From positions 1-64,000 of IMG/VR virus record IMGVR_UViG_3300027973_000032: a stretch of 64,000 nucleotides of DNA, one strand, 5' to 3'. Source of the DNA: a virus. The notes beneath the pieces were generated by a model. It worked only from the letters and a program-made list of their open reading frames with translations, searched no databases and was not told the origin of the DNA. A program made the translations under genes and the position numbers. Positions 34,336 to 42,105 of the stretch are shown here, one piece after another. Each line of letters begins with the position of its first letter. The stretch's first letter is position 1.

Positions 34336-35535
34336 ATGATTAATAAAACACCATTTCACAAACTACTTAAAGATCTTAAAGAGTCTGGCAAATATAGAGT
34401 ATTCAATAACATCGTCCGTGAGAAAGGCGAATTCCCCAATGCTATTTGGTACGGTAAGTTTACTATTAAAAACATCGTAAACTGGTGCAGCAACGATTAC
34501 TTGGGCATGGGCCAACATAAGGCTGTTATTGATGCCATGCATACAGCACTAGATCAAACTGGCTCAGGCTCGGGTGGCACTAGAAACATTGGTGGCACTA
34601 GCAGCTATCATGTGGCCCTAGAGAACGAACTTGCTACCTTACATAACAAAGCCAAAGCATTACTGTTCAGCAGTGCTTATGTGGCCAATGAATGGGCATT
34701 GATTGCACTGAGTAGGATTATTCCTGATATTCATTTCATCAGTGACAGTCAAAACCATAATAGCTTGATCATAGGCATCAATCATAGTCGTGCTGCAAAG
34801 ACTGTGTTCAAACACAACGATATGGAAGACCTAGAACGTATTTTAAAGGAAGTCAAAGCTCAAGGTCAAACTCCCTGTATCGTATTTGAAAGTGTTTACA
34901 GCATGGACGGCGACATTGGCCTAATTAAAGAAATATGTGATCTAGCAGACGAATACGAAGCTATTACCTACATTGACGAAGTACACGCTGTAGGCCTATA
35001 TGGTCCACAAGGCGGTGGTGTTGCTCAACAATTAGGCCTAGAGTCTAGGATCGACTTGATCAACGGCACACTGGGCAAGGCGTTTGGCGTGCAAGGAGGT
35101 TATGTTGCTGGCGACTCTGACGTTATTGATGCTATTCGTAGTGTGGCAGCTGGATTTATCTTTACTACTAGTATGAGTCCAGTTAGCTGTGCTGGTGCGT
35201 TGACTGCTGTAAAGTGGTTGAAGGAACATCAAGAACTAAGAGACAAACATCAAGAACGTGCCCTCAAACTAAAGGTAGCATTGATTGAAGCTGGCTTGCC
35301 TTATATGGATATTTCCACATCACACATTGTACCAGTGCTAGTTGGCAATGCTGTTCGTTGTAAGGCCATGAGTGATGCCTTATTGGATGATCATAATATC
35401 TATGTTCAACCTATTAACTATCCAACTGTGGCAGTAGGTACAGAACGACTAAGATTCGCACCTACTCCATATCACGATGATGGCATGATCGAAAAATTGA
35501 TCATTGCTCTTAAGGATGTGTTTAATAGATTTTGA
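34336..35535 (+). CDS. hemA: 5-aminolevulinate synthase
   Basis: A PLP enzyme of 399 aa that condenses glycine and succinyl-CoA to 5-aminolevulinate, the first step of the C4 haem pathway. Landmarks: [50 protein letters not shown] and [16 protein letters not shown], with the PLP lysine at residue 248 as in Rhodobacter enzymes. The end [11 protein letters not shown] and [14 protein letters not shown] separates it from the related KBL and 8-amino-7-oxononanoate synthases. It is the only plus-strand gene in its neighbourhood. A late-type motif lies 7 nt before ATG and no ribosome-binding site is visible. This is strong evidence of an alphaproteobacterial link. Confidence 0.94.
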   Translation: MINKTPFHKLLKDLKESGKYRVFNNIVREKGEFPNAIWYGKFTIKNIVNWCSNDYLGMGQHKAVIDAMHTALDQTGSGSGGTRNIGGTSSYHVALENELATLHNKAKALLFSSAYVANEWALIALSRIIPDIHFISDSQNHNSLIIGINHSRAAKTVFKHNDMEDLERILKEVKAQGQTPCIVFESVYSMDGDIGLIKEICDLADEYEAITYIDEVHAVGLYGPQGGGVAQQLGLESRIDLINGTLGKAFGVQGGYVAGDSDVIDAIRSVAAGFIFTTSMSPVSCAGALTAVKWLKEHQELRDKHQERALKLKVALIEAGLPYMDISTSHIVPVLVGNAVRCKAMSDALLDDHNIYVQPINYPTVAVGTERLRFAPTPYHDDGMIEKLIIALKDVFNRF

Positions 35536-35973
35536 TTAGGGTTGCATGGATGCTTTTAACATCCATCCATGCTTTCTATGAGCATCCATACGTTCAGCTA
35601 GGAAGTTGCTGAATCCATGCTCTCCATACTTTTCCGCTGCATCATAGACCATTTTGAAAAGCTTAATCATCTTTTCATTGTCCTGTGCCAATTCCATCAA
35701 CATACTGTTTTGATCTAATATCTCAGTCTCGTCATCAACTTGTGATAACATACTGAAACGCTGTAAGCTGGCTGGAACAAATGTGCCTAGGCTACGAATC
35801 TTTTCAGCAAAATCATCAATGGCACCATAGACTTCCTCATAGATTTTACCAAACAAATCGTGATATTCTAAAAAGTCTGGGCCTGTGATGTTCCAGTGAA
35901 AATTGTGTGCTTTTAGATAAAAACTAAACTCACTGGCAAAGGCTACTTTAGCTGCTTTATGTAATTCTTCCAT
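35536..35973 (-). CDS. Dps-like ferritin (145 aa)
   Basis: A four-helix Dps/ferritin fold: LKAHNFHWNITGPDFLEYHD (residues ~20-39) and AIDDFAEKIRSLG (51-63). The inter-subunit ferroxidase ligands His26, His38, Asp53 and Glu57 are present. The Asp that normally follows the second His by four residues is Gly42. It would store iron or protect DNA from oxidative damage. It lies tail-to-tail with hemA. The late motif AATAAATA ends 4 nt before ATG. The protein is shorter than E. coli Dps (167 aa), mainly at the N-terminus. Confidence 0.88.
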   Translation of the reverse strand: MEELHKAAKVAFASEFSFYLKAHNFHWNITGPDFLEYHDLFGKIYEEVYGAIDDFAEKIRSLGTFVPASLQRFSMLSQVDDETEILDQNSMLMELAQDNEKMIKLFKMVYDAAEKYGEHGFSNFLAERMDAHRKHGWMLKASMQP

Positions 35974-35977
35974 CTAG

Positions 35978-35985
35978 TATTTATT
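35978..35985 (-). promoter_or_regulatory. Late-promoter-like motif AATAAATA next to the start codon
   Basis: AATAAATA, CTAG, ATG on the minus strand, before the Dps-like gene. Confidence 0.55.
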
Positions 35986-36415
35986 AGAAAGAATTGTTAA
36001 ACCAGCCTATCTTACGTCCTTGAGCAATACGCTGTTCATACTCTGCCACACTACCGGGCCAACGCCATGCCCATATGGCCACACATAACATAAAGATACC
36101 TGTGTATATGATTCCCCTTGTAGGCACATTGGTTAGGTACATGGTCAACAAGCTTGAACTCATCATTGCAATCATAAAGTATTTCATCTTAGTTGGAAAC
36201 ACTCTGCACTTGTTCCAATTAGTTAGGAATGGCCCGAATAGTTTGTGATTGTATAGCCAGGCATGCATACGTGGACTGCCCTTGGCAAAACAATAGGCTG
36301 CAAACACTATGAAACAACTGTAGGGAATGCCTGGTACTATAACACCAATATAGGCCATGCCCAAACTTAAAAATCCCAATGCAATCCAAAAATACTTTTT
36401 CATATGTTTCCCCAA
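35984..36415 (-). CDS. DUF454 (YbaN-like) inner-membrane protein (143 aa)
   Basis: Matches the YbaN/DUF454 pattern: KKYFWIALGFLSLGMAYIGV, VPGIPYSCFIVFAAYCFAKG, SPRMHAWLYNHKLFGPFL and then two further membrane helices (residues ~80-120). The function of the family is unknown. In bacteria some members lie near haem or iron genes, which would fit the neighbours here, but that is inference. The start may be the Met at residue 5 (36403), which would avoid a 16-nt overlap with the radical SAM gene. Confidence 0.85.
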   Translation of the reverse strand: MGKHMKKYFWIALGFLSLGMAYIGVIVPGIPYSCFIVFAAYCFAKGSPRMHAWLYNHKLFGPFLTNWNKCRVFPTKMKYFMIAMMSSSLLTMYLTNVPTRGIIYTGIFMLCVAIWAWRWPGSVAEYEQRIAQGRKIGWFNNSF

Positions 36416-37248
36416 GAGTTTTCACTTTTACGTGATTGCAAATCAAAACCATTTGTACACAATCTACGACGACAGACTACAGGATTGGTTGACCAATTCA
36501 CTGCGCCTTCTAGTATATTGCCCAATGTGCCGTTTTGTTCGCACCAGCCTCTGAAAACATATCCTTGTCTATCTATGACAAATTGTTCTACTCCGGCCCA
36601 ACACATATGCCCAGTATACTCGTTTAGTTTATGTATACGAATTTGTTCAATTTGATTGGAGATTTGATTTGACTCTACTCCTTTGTCTTTGTAATAATAG
36701 TCTATTTGCTCTTGACTATAATCATAATACTCATTGTTACCTCGAGTAAAGTTTTTATAGAGTAAGTTTAGTTCTGTAATAAATCCACTATGCCTAAATG
36801 AATCTCTTATTTGAACTATTTCATTCCAGTTTGTAGGTTGTATAGGAAACTTGACTAATAAGTCAACAGAATTACTTTGTAATAACTCTGCTACTTTTAG
36901 TATATGATCTACGTCTGTACGTTTATGCACACTGATGATTACATTGGCAAAGTGTGCTAGATTCTCCTGCCACCATGCTAATGATTTAGTGCCATTTGTT
37001 TCTAGTGTAAGTTGCTTGCAGGGATCTTTTCGTACTGAGCGCAGGGCCAAGTCCAGCCCTTCATAGGCTGTGGGCTCTCCACCTACAATTTGTAAATTAA
37101 ATTGACTAAATGTATCGTAAATTATGCCAAAGGCTTTGACAAATTTATCAGGATCTGGTAAAGGTATACTGCCCGTCTTTAATGTATCTGGACAGTATTC
37201 ACAATTGTAATTGCAGTGATTTCCCAAACTCCATTGTATTCGAATCAA
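36400..37248 (-). CDS. Radical SAM protein with extra C-terminal cysteines (282 aa)
   Basis: The CNYNCEYC motif (C-x3-C-x2-C, residues ~12-19) binds the radical SAM 4Fe-4S cluster. IVGGEPTAYEG is the GGE motif and TLETNGT the next SAM-binding strand. The C-terminal part has MCWAGVEQFVIDRQGYVFRG, WCEQNGTLGNI and VVCRRRLCTNG, a SPASM/twitch-like set of Cys that could hold a second cluster. The substrate is unknown; SPASM enzymes often modify peptides. It ends inside the start of the DUF454 gene and overlaps the HNH gene by 4 nt. Confidence 0.87.
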   Translation of the reverse strand: MIRIQWSLGNHCNYNCEYCPDTLKTGSIPLPDPDKFVKAFGIIYDTFSQFNLQIVGGEPTAYEGLDLALRSVRKDPCKQLTLETNGTKSLAWWQENLAHFANVIISVHKRTDVDHILKVAELLQSNSVDLLVKFPIQPTNWNEIVQIRDSFRHSGFITELNLLYKNFTRGNNEYYDYSQEQIDYYYKDKGVESNQISNQIEQIRIHKLNEYTGHMCWAGVEQFVIDRQGYVFRGWCEQNGTLGNILEGAVNWSTNPVVCRRRLCTNGFDLQSRKSENSWGNI

Positions 37249-37754
37249 TTGATATAGTCCAGCCAGCTGTCATGTCTAATATTAAATGGTATGTTCTTTC
37301 TTTTATTTACCATTTCAAAATAGTCAGGACGGTATGGCTTAACTTTAGGTTTCATCTTAGTGCTATTGCCTTTGGCACTGTTGCATGGGCTACAGGCTGT
37401 GACAGTATTTTCAAACACAGTCTTGCCACCTTGGCTCAATGGCTTGACATGATCCAATGTGCAGTCACGCTTGTCTAATAGTACGCCGCAGTATTGGCAA
37501 GTATGATTGTCACGTAGGAAAACATTGCTTTTACTGAATCTAACAGAAGTTTTGGGCTTCATGTATTCTCTCAACATGACCACAGCAGGCACATTAGTTT
37601 CCCAATCCACACTGTGAACTATCCACTCCTCATGCCAAGCAATCACAGAGGCTTTATCCAATACTAGATATCGAATAGACTCTTGCCAATCAATAGTGCT
37701 CAAAGGTAGAAAGCTTAGTGGTTGGCCGTCAGCATTAAGTACTAGAGTATCCAT
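37245..37754 (-). CDS. HNH endonuclease (169 aa)
   Basis: The HNH core is NVFLRDNHTCQYCGVLLDKR, CTLDHVKPLSQGGKTVFENT and ACSPCNSAKGN. It has two C-x-x-C zinc knuckles around the catalytic H-N-H residues. The N-terminal ~75 residues (VLNADGQPLSFLPLSTIDWQ) are the domain usual in free-standing bacterial HNH proteins. It could be a packaging-linked or homing nuclease. No intron or intein is seen nearby. It overlaps the radical SAM gene by 4 nt. Confidence 0.9.
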   Translation of the reverse strand: MDTLVLNADGQPLSFLPLSTIDWQESIRYLVLDKASVIAWHEEWIVHSVDWETNVPAVVMLREYMKPKTSVRFSKSNVFLRDNHTCQYCGVLLDKRDCTLDHVKPLSQGGKTVFENTVTACSPCNSAKGNSTKMKPKVKPYRPDYFEMVNKRKNIPFNIRHDSWLDYIN

Positions 37755-37794
37755 AAATGGATTCCAAAAATTGTATTATACTATCATTTTCCAT

Positions 37795-38349
37795 TTATGC
37801 AAAGATTGATTGGACAAAGTCCATACCACTTCGTTCCACACTTTGTAGCCATTGATCCTTTTGATCATGTTCAAAGACTAACTCATAGTCAGCTGAACTG
37901 ACCAACCAACTGTGATTTCGACTTCTTGGGGGAGTTCCCTGATATTCATCCATTAATTGACTTGGTGCCCAGCCACACATACCTAAGAACATTCTAAAAT
38001 GTTTTGGTGCATCACCATTGCCTAATCTATACATTAGGTCATCACTGCTGCTTATACTGAAGTCATCATTGATCTGCATGGTGTTCCCACAGGCCCAATC
38101 ACTGCTATGTAACATGGTTAGAGCTTTGATATTAACTGGGCCGCCAATATGTAAGTAGCCTGGGATATTATATTCTTCGCCAACTTGTCTAGAAAAGTCT
38201 CTAATTAGAATGGTACTACGTTTGTTTAACAGTAAGCCTACACTGCCATTAATATGATCTTCGGTCATAAAGATTACAGCAGTTTTCCAAAAGCCGTCAT
38301 CAATTTTAGGAGGTGCGATTAATAATTTGCCTGTAAAGTTATCTGTCAT
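37795..38349 (-). CDS. AlgH/YqgE family protein (184 aa)
   Basis: Matches the UPF0301/AlgH pattern: GKLLIAPPKIDDGFWKTAVI, GSVGLLLNKRS, YLHIGGPVNIKALTMLHS and FLGMCGWAPSQLMDEYQ. The biochemical role of the family is unresolved; in Pseudomonas AlgH affects alginate genes. Phage copies are also found in marine myophages. A late-type motif lies 8 nt before ATG. Confidence 0.9.
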   Translation of the reverse strand: MTDNFTGKLLIAPPKIDDGFWKTAVIFMTEDHINGSVGLLLNKRSTILIRDFSRQVGEEYNIPGYLHIGGPVNIKALTMLHSSDWACGNTMQINDDFSISSSDDLMYRLGNGDAPKHFRMFLGMCGWAPSQLMDEYQGTPPRSRNHSWLVSSADYELVFEHDQKDQWLQSVERSGMDFVQSIFA

Positions 38350-38357
38350 AGTAAAGG

Positions 38358-38365
38358 TATTTATT
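38358..38365 (-). promoter_or_regulatory. Late-promoter-like motif AATAAATA
   Basis: AATAAATA and then 8 nt to the ATG at 38349 on the minus strand. Confidence 0.5.
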
Positions 38366-39128
38366 AACCTATATTGGAGCTAGGCATATTATCAGAGTCA
38401 GCATTAAACATAGCTACCTCCTGACGTCTGCGCCTAACCAATCCACCCAATCTTCTTCCACCAGCAGTGTTATAATTTAACATGGCCTGTGCTATTTGTT
38501 TTTTATTTCTACGGCCATTATCACTGACTTGATCCAACCATCCTGGGCCACCATTAAAAACAAAACTGGTCAATGCATCACGTTGACTGTTATCAAATCC
38601 ATACTTGTGGGCTTGATCAAATCTTACTACAATATCATAAAATTCTTGAGCTTTTTGCCTTAGTCTACGGTCTGCTTCCCTTTCATCAATTACTTCATTA
38701 CGACTACTAGCTTTGGTGCCATAGCCGTTAGTCCATTGTTTATAGTCCCAAAATGCTTTTGCTTTAAACCCTTCGTTTTGTTTTACAAATTGTATAAGTT
38801 GTTCACTGGGTTTACCAGATCCCGATATTGCACTAGCAGGTGTACGTTGACCTGCCGCAGATGAATTTGTGCTAGTATTACCAGAAGAGGGTTGATTTTT
38901 TAAATTTTTAGATTTTGGATTATTGGATGTTGAAACAACATTATCATTAGAAGAAGATTTTGCTTTTTTAGGATTTAGAAGATCAGGCAAATCTTTTGAA
39001 AAACCTGATAGATAATCCAGCAAACCTTTCCCTGGTTTACCACCTGGTAACATTGCCGACGTGGCCTGACCAATTAAGTCATCCCACCCATCATCCCCAA
39101 AGGCTTCTTTGAATTCTTTGAATCTCAT
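38364..39128 (-). CDS. GH24 lysozyme with long N-terminal region (254 aa)
   Basis: The C-terminal half is a T4-type lysozyme: NEGFKAKAFWDYKQWTNGYG carries the catalytic Glu, then Asp nine residues later and a Thr. The Asp-to-Thr spacing is one shorter than in T4. QRDALTSFVFNGGPGW and RRRQEVAMF complete the fold. It cleaves peptidoglycan glycan strands. The first ~110 residues are Ser/Asn-rich linker. I choose the start at 39128 (MRFKEFKEAF) because AAGGGA precedes it; an ATG at 39146 would add 6 residues. The N-terminus resembles T4 capsid-targeting peptides. Confidence 0.87.
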   Translation of the reverse strand: MRFKEFKEAFGDDGWDDLIGQATSAMLPGGKPGKGLLDYLSGFSKDLPDLLNPKKAKSSSNDNVVSTSNNPKSKNLKNQPSSGNTSTNSSAAGQRTPASAISGSGKPSEQLIQFVKQNEGFKAKAFWDYKQWTNGYGTKASSRNEVIDEREADRRLRQKAQEFYDIVVRFDQAHKYGFDNSQRDALTSFVFNGGPGWLDQVSDNGRRNKKQIAQAMLNYNTAGGRRLGGLVRRRRQEVAMFNADSDNMPSSNIG

Positions 39129-39367
39129 TAGGCATTCCCTTTCCATACTGGTAAAGGACCGCCATAGTTACCGCCTTTGACTTTCTTACCTTTGACCTTT
39201 TGACGCTTTCTATTAATGGTAAACTTCTTTTCTGTTTCCCTAGCTCTGTATCCTTGACTGATACAACTGCTCAATTGACTAGCACCCAACTGACTATCTG
39301 GCTTAGTACTGGTGCAGAGTTTTCTACTGGCTGCTCCAGATTCTTGAATAATTTCCCGTATCTTCAT
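39128..39367 (-). CDS. Small basic protein (79 aa)
   Basis: Start chosen at MKIREIIQESGAAS, 5 nt after a GATAAATA motif; an in-frame ATG at 39403 lies inside the epimerase gene. The C-terminal half is Lys/Arg/Gly-rich (FTINRKRQKVKGKKVKGGNY), as in DNA-binding or internal head proteins. It has three Cys. The stop overlaps the lysozyme start. Function unknown. Confidence 0.6.
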   Translation of the reverse strand: MKIREIIQESGAASRKLCTSTKPDSQLGASQLSSCISQGYRARETEKKFTINRKRQKVKGKKVKGGNYGGPLPVWKGNA

Positions 39368-39371
39368 AAAT

Positions 39372-40196
39372 TTATTTATCGTAGTCAAGCCATTCGTACA
39401 CATTCAACCATGCCCTACTCCCTATAGTTTCTTTGAGATGTTTTAGGTTGGCACAGGCATTGCTCCTGTTCTTCACATATTGATCTTTGGGCATGGGTTC
39501 TGTAATCACGGGTACTCCCTCTTGTTCAGCTATGTATTCGGCAATGTCCAAATAACTATGACTTAGTCCAGAACCCACATTCCATATACCTGATCCCTTG
39601 ACCTGTTGAATAAAGTCCCAATGCAATTTACATACGTCACCCACCCATACCCAATCTCTTTTGACTTTGTCAGCATTTTCCCATACTGTGACACGCCCCT
39701 CCTTACGTGCTTGTTGGCGCCATTGATGTATGGCATTGGTCTTATGTGCTTTGACATGCTGCCATTTACCATATACACTGAAGTATCTAAAACCTTGTAC
39801 AAAACTGGTATGAGCTCTTTGAAAAGCATATCTATCAAATAAGTATTTGCTCCATGCATAGGTACTTAATGGATTACAAGGAGCCATTTCCTCAAAGTTC
39901 TTAGTGTCACCATACACTGTGCTGCTGCTGGCATATTGCAGATTGACTCCTTGTCTTTGGCATTCATCCAATAGCCAACAACTGAAGTCATAGTTCTTGC
40001 CCAATATGCTTTCCACATCTGACTCCATTGAGTCATGTACATCGGCTAAATGTATTACCCAATCATATTGACGTACACTGGGCCTTGTGCTATCATCCCA
40101 CTCATACCCATCTACTTGCACACCTTCCTGTTTGTGTAGAAAGGACATCATGTTTCTTCCAACGAATCCCAAGTAGCCGGTGACTAATATCTTCAT
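39372..40196 (-). CDS. NAD-dependent sugar-nucleotide epimerase, HldD-like (274 aa)
   Basis: Extended SDR fold: MKILVTGYLGFVGRNMM (G-x-x-G-F-x-G), YASSSTVYG and YAWSKYLFD (Ser, Tyr and Lys of the active site). FRYFSVYGKWQHVKAHK and RDWVWVGDVCKLH then SGIWNVGSG most resemble ADP-heptose 6-epimerase (HldD/RfaD). The protein is shorter than HldD (~310 aa). It could alter a host surface sugar or make a sugar for phage glycosylation, perhaps with the glycosyltransferase-like genes at 49-52 kb. It is divergent from the plus-strand PRTase gene. Confidence 0.88.
   Translation of the reverse strand: MKILVTGYLGFVGRNMMSFLHKQEGVQVDGYEWDDSTRPSVRQYDWVIHLADVHDSMESDVESILGKNYDFSCWLLDECQRQGVNLQYASSSTVYGDTKNFEEMAPCNPLSTYAWSKYLFDRYAFQRAHTSFVQGFRYFSVYGKWQHVKAHKTNAIHQWRQQARKEGRVTVWENADKVKRDWVWVGDVCKLHWDFIQQVKGSGIWNVGSGLSHSYLDIAEYIAEQEGVPVITEPMPKDQYVKNRSNACANLKHLKETIGSRAWLNVYEWLDYDK
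39373..39380 (-). promoter_or_regulatory. Late-promoter-like motif GATAAATA next to the start codon
   Basis: GATAAATA, AATTT, ATG on the minus strand, at the end of the epimerase gene. It would drive the small basic protein and the lysozyme. Confidence 0.6.
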
Positions 40197-40212
40197 AATA
40201 CACTCCTTGGTA

Positions 40213-40241
40213 TTGACAGAAGCAAAGTTAACTAGTATTAT
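40213..40241 (+). promoter_or_regulatory. Sigma70-type promoter
   Basis: TTGACA (40213-40218), 17 bp, TATTAT (40236-40241). The ATG of the PRTase gene is at 40249, at the predicted transcription start, so the message may be leaderless. Confidence 0.75.
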
Positions 40242-40248
40242 TTACATT

Positions 40249-40722
40249 ATGAATCAAACAACATTTCCAGAACAATCACGTAGAATGACTGATGAAGAAG
40301 CAGAAACTTACTTCAGCACCATGCTAGATCAAATTAAAGAATTCAATCCCAATGAGATTGTGGCAGTGGCACGTAGCGGATTTAGCTATGCCATGTGGGT
40401 TGCTCAAGAACTTAGACTGCCATTAGGAGCATATTGGCATGAACGTGCTGAATTGTCTGTTGGCGGTGATCCAGAGCGTATTGTATTCGTTGATGACAAC
40501 ATACTCAGTGGTAACTCCTACAAGGATACCAAACTGTTTATGACTAGGTATTATCCAGACTGTGCTTGGCGATGGGCTGTGTTATTCAGTGACTGGAATA
40601 CTCCTGAGGATGTTAGAAACGAAATTATTCAAGGTGTTAGGTTGCCCTATTTCGCAATGGAACCTATGTGGGGCAGTAGGAAAATAAGTATAGATTATGG
40701 AGTTAGATACAGAGATGAATGA
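40249..40722 (+). CDS. Phosphoribosyltransferase-like protein (157 aa)
   Basis: Type I PRTase fold: EIVAVARSGFSYAMWVAQEL, then RIVFVDDNILSGNSY, the PRPP-binding loop (normally V-D-D-x-x-x-T-G-x-T). It would use PRPP, perhaps in base salvage; the base cannot be named. It is placed directly before and overlaps a HAD phosphatase gene, so the pair may work together on nucleotides. The start at 40249 is preferred because the -10 box lies immediately upstream of it. Confidence 0.82.
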   Translation: MNQTTFPEQSRRMTDEEAETYFSTMLDQIKEFNPNEIVAVARSGFSYAMWVAQELRLPLGAYWHERAELSVGGDPERIVFVDDNILSGNSYKDTKLFMTRYYPDCAWRWAVLFSDWNTPEDVRNEIIQGVRLPYFAMEPMWGSRKISIDYGVRYRDE

Positions 40723-41143
40723 AGAACGTAAAAACAAAACCGCATTTGATTTTGATGGCGTATTTGTGCCAGACTGCGAAAAGATTCCTACTATAGGTGA
40801 TACACTGGAATTTTTTGAATTGACCATGTACATGAAACCAATTTTTGAACCAGTTGGTGAATGGCACTTGCTCACTGCTAGATTGGCTGAACATGAGGAA
40901 ATTACCAAAAGTTGGCTGCTCAAACACTTTAAGAATCAGCCAAAAGAAATTTATCACAGTCGCACCAGTGATGAAGAACCAGAAGCATACAAGGCTAGAA
41001 TGATCAAAGAACACGACATTGATGTGTTTGTAGAAAGTGACCCTAGGACTGTGCGTCATATCCAAAGAGAATATCCAGATATGGCCGTGGTACACTTTGC
41101 TGACTTTTGCCAAATGTACTTGAACTATAACGCAGGTACTTGA
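40715..41143 (+). CDS. HAD-superfamily phosphatase (142 aa)
   Basis: Motif I is KTAFDFDGVFVPD (D-x-D), motif II LLTAR, and motif IV DVFVESDPRTVRHI. It is a minimal HAD without a large cap, similar to phage 5' nucleotidase or polynucleotide-phosphatase-like HADs. It overlaps the PRTase end by 8 nt. An ATG at 40697 would add 6 residues and is an alternative. Confidence 0.83.
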   Translation: MNEERKNKTAFDFDGVFVPDCEKIPTIGDTLEFFELTMYMKPIFEPVGEWHLLTARLAEHEEITKSWLLKHFKNQPKEIYHSRTSDEEPEAYKARMIKEHDIDVFVESDPRTVRHIQREYPDMAVVHFADFCQMYLNYNAGT

Positions 41144-41168
41144 CTTAGATAGCGTTTTCGCATATAAT
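41140..41168 (+). promoter_or_regulatory. Sigma70-type promoter
   Basis: TTGACT (41140-41145), 17 bp, TATAAT (41163-41168), before the lipoprotein gene and the small-gene block that follows. Confidence 0.75.
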
Positions 41169-41199
41169 GTAAATGTTGTCAACTTATACACTTACAGAT

Positions 41200-41451
41200 A
41201 TGCGAAAACTACTTATTAGCTTACTGGCCATTAACTTAACTGCTTGTGGTTCTTTGCCACAGCCATTGTGCCCCGGAACTAGAGAATACGACATTCAAGT
41301 TTGCCGAGGTGAAAAAGCCTTTAGAGTTCCAAACTTTTATGGCGAGGCACAACAACGCTATGAAAAATGCTTGCAATGCATTGATGTAGATCAAAATTGC
41401 TACCATATAAATCCTCCAAAACAATGCAAGATTAATAACTGGAAGTATTAA
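41200..41451 (+). CDS. Small Cys-rich lipoprotein (83 aa)
   Basis: Signal peptide MRKLLISLLAINLTACGS with a lipobox (L-T-A-C). The mature part has six more Cys (CPGTREYDIQVCRGE, CLQCIDVDQNCYHINPPKQC). It would be an outer-membrane or periplasmic lipoprotein, possibly for superinfection exclusion (as T5 Llp) or an outer spanin; neither is shown. The ATG at 41173 would add 9 residues before the signal and is unlikely. It shares one base with the next gene. Confidence 0.7.
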   Translation: MRKLLISLLAINLTACGSLPQPLCPGTREYDIQVCRGEKAFRVPNFYGEAQQRYEKCLQCIDVDQNCYHINPPKQCKINNWKY

Positions 41452-41654
41452 TGAAGATTACTAACGTAGATGTTGGTTTGTTCAAACTACCAGGTGTGGT
41501 GCTTGATCGAGAAGAACTCAACGAAGAACGACTTCTCGAAATACAGACTTGGTGCATAGAACATAATTGTGGCAAACAAATGACTGACATCATGTGGAGC
41601 TTCAAAAAAGCCAGTCATCGTGACCTGTTTATCCTGCACTGGAACGATCAATGA
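41451..41654 (+). CDS. WF-L-R-W family small protein 1 (67 aa)
   Basis: First of a tandem array of paralogues. It has IQTWCIEHNCGK in the middle and ends SFKKASHRDLFILHWNDQ, the degenerate form of the family ending (F-x-F-x-x-x-x-x-x-x-x-F-x-L-x-W). It overlaps the next gene by 4 nt. Function unknown. Confidence 0.65.
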   Translation: MKITNVDVGLFKLPGVVLDREELNEERLLEIQTWCIEHNCGKQMTDIMWSFKKASHRDLFILHWNDQ

Positions 41655-41872
41655 AGCCCTGCTCCTTCAAATATGCTGCCAATATAGATGGCTATTCTGA
41701 TAGTATCTGGGGCAGAGTCATTAATTACTACTATGACCACGTTCACTTTGAAAAATATGGCAACACTTTTAACTCTTGGTTAGCCAAAGATTATAGGGCT
41801 AGGATAGAAGGCGGCAGTATCATCTTTGATGATGAGAAATATATGAATTGGTTCATGCTTAAATTTCAATGA
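41651..41872 (+). CDS. WF-L-R-W family small protein 2 (73 aa)
   Basis: Aromatic-rich (WGRVINYYYDHVHFEKYG). It ends IIFDDEKYMNWFMLKFQ, matching the family ending F-x-[DE]-[DE]-x-x-x-x-W-F-x-L-[KR]-[WF]. Both ends overlap neighbours by 4 nt. Function unknown. Confidence 0.65.
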   Translation: MKPCSFKYAANIDGYSDSIWGRVINYYYDHVHFEKYGNTFNSWLAKDYRARIEGGSIIFDDEKYMNWFMLKFQ

Positions 41873-42105
41873 GGAAGCCTAAGTTAATTTGGGTTGACAC
41901 TGAAGACCCACTAATCTTGGCTGCAAGAATGAATGCTAGCTATGTTTACGATGGAGCAGAATGCGATCCAGTGTTTAACGAACAGACCATGGACCCTATA
42001 CAGGAGTGGTGTCGTCAAACTAACTGCGGTGTACGCATAAGCTTTGACATGTTTCGTTTTAAAAATCAAGCACACAAAACCATGTTCTTGTTGAGGTGGG
42101 GATGA
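41869..42105 (+). CDS. WF-L-R-W family small protein 3 (78 aa)
   Basis: Middle segment IQEWCRQTNCGVRIS corresponds to IQTWCIEHNCGK of protein 1; the end is FRFKNQAHKTMFLLRWG. Overlaps of 4 nt on both sides. Function unknown. Confidence 0.65.
   Translation: MRKPKLIWVDTEDPLILAARMNASYVYDGAECDPVFNEQTMDPIQEWCRQTNCGVRISFDMFRFKNQAHKTMFLLRWG

Noticed and set aside
34336-35535. hemA homologue as 8-amino-7-oxononanoate synthase or glycine C-acetyltransferase
   Set aside because: The ending [10 protein letters not shown] and TERLRF-x-PTP is specific to ALA synthase, and there are no biotin or threonine-breakdown genes nearby.
37245-37754. HNH gene as part of an intron or intein
   Set aside because: The neighbours are complete in one frame and no splice-like boundaries are visible.
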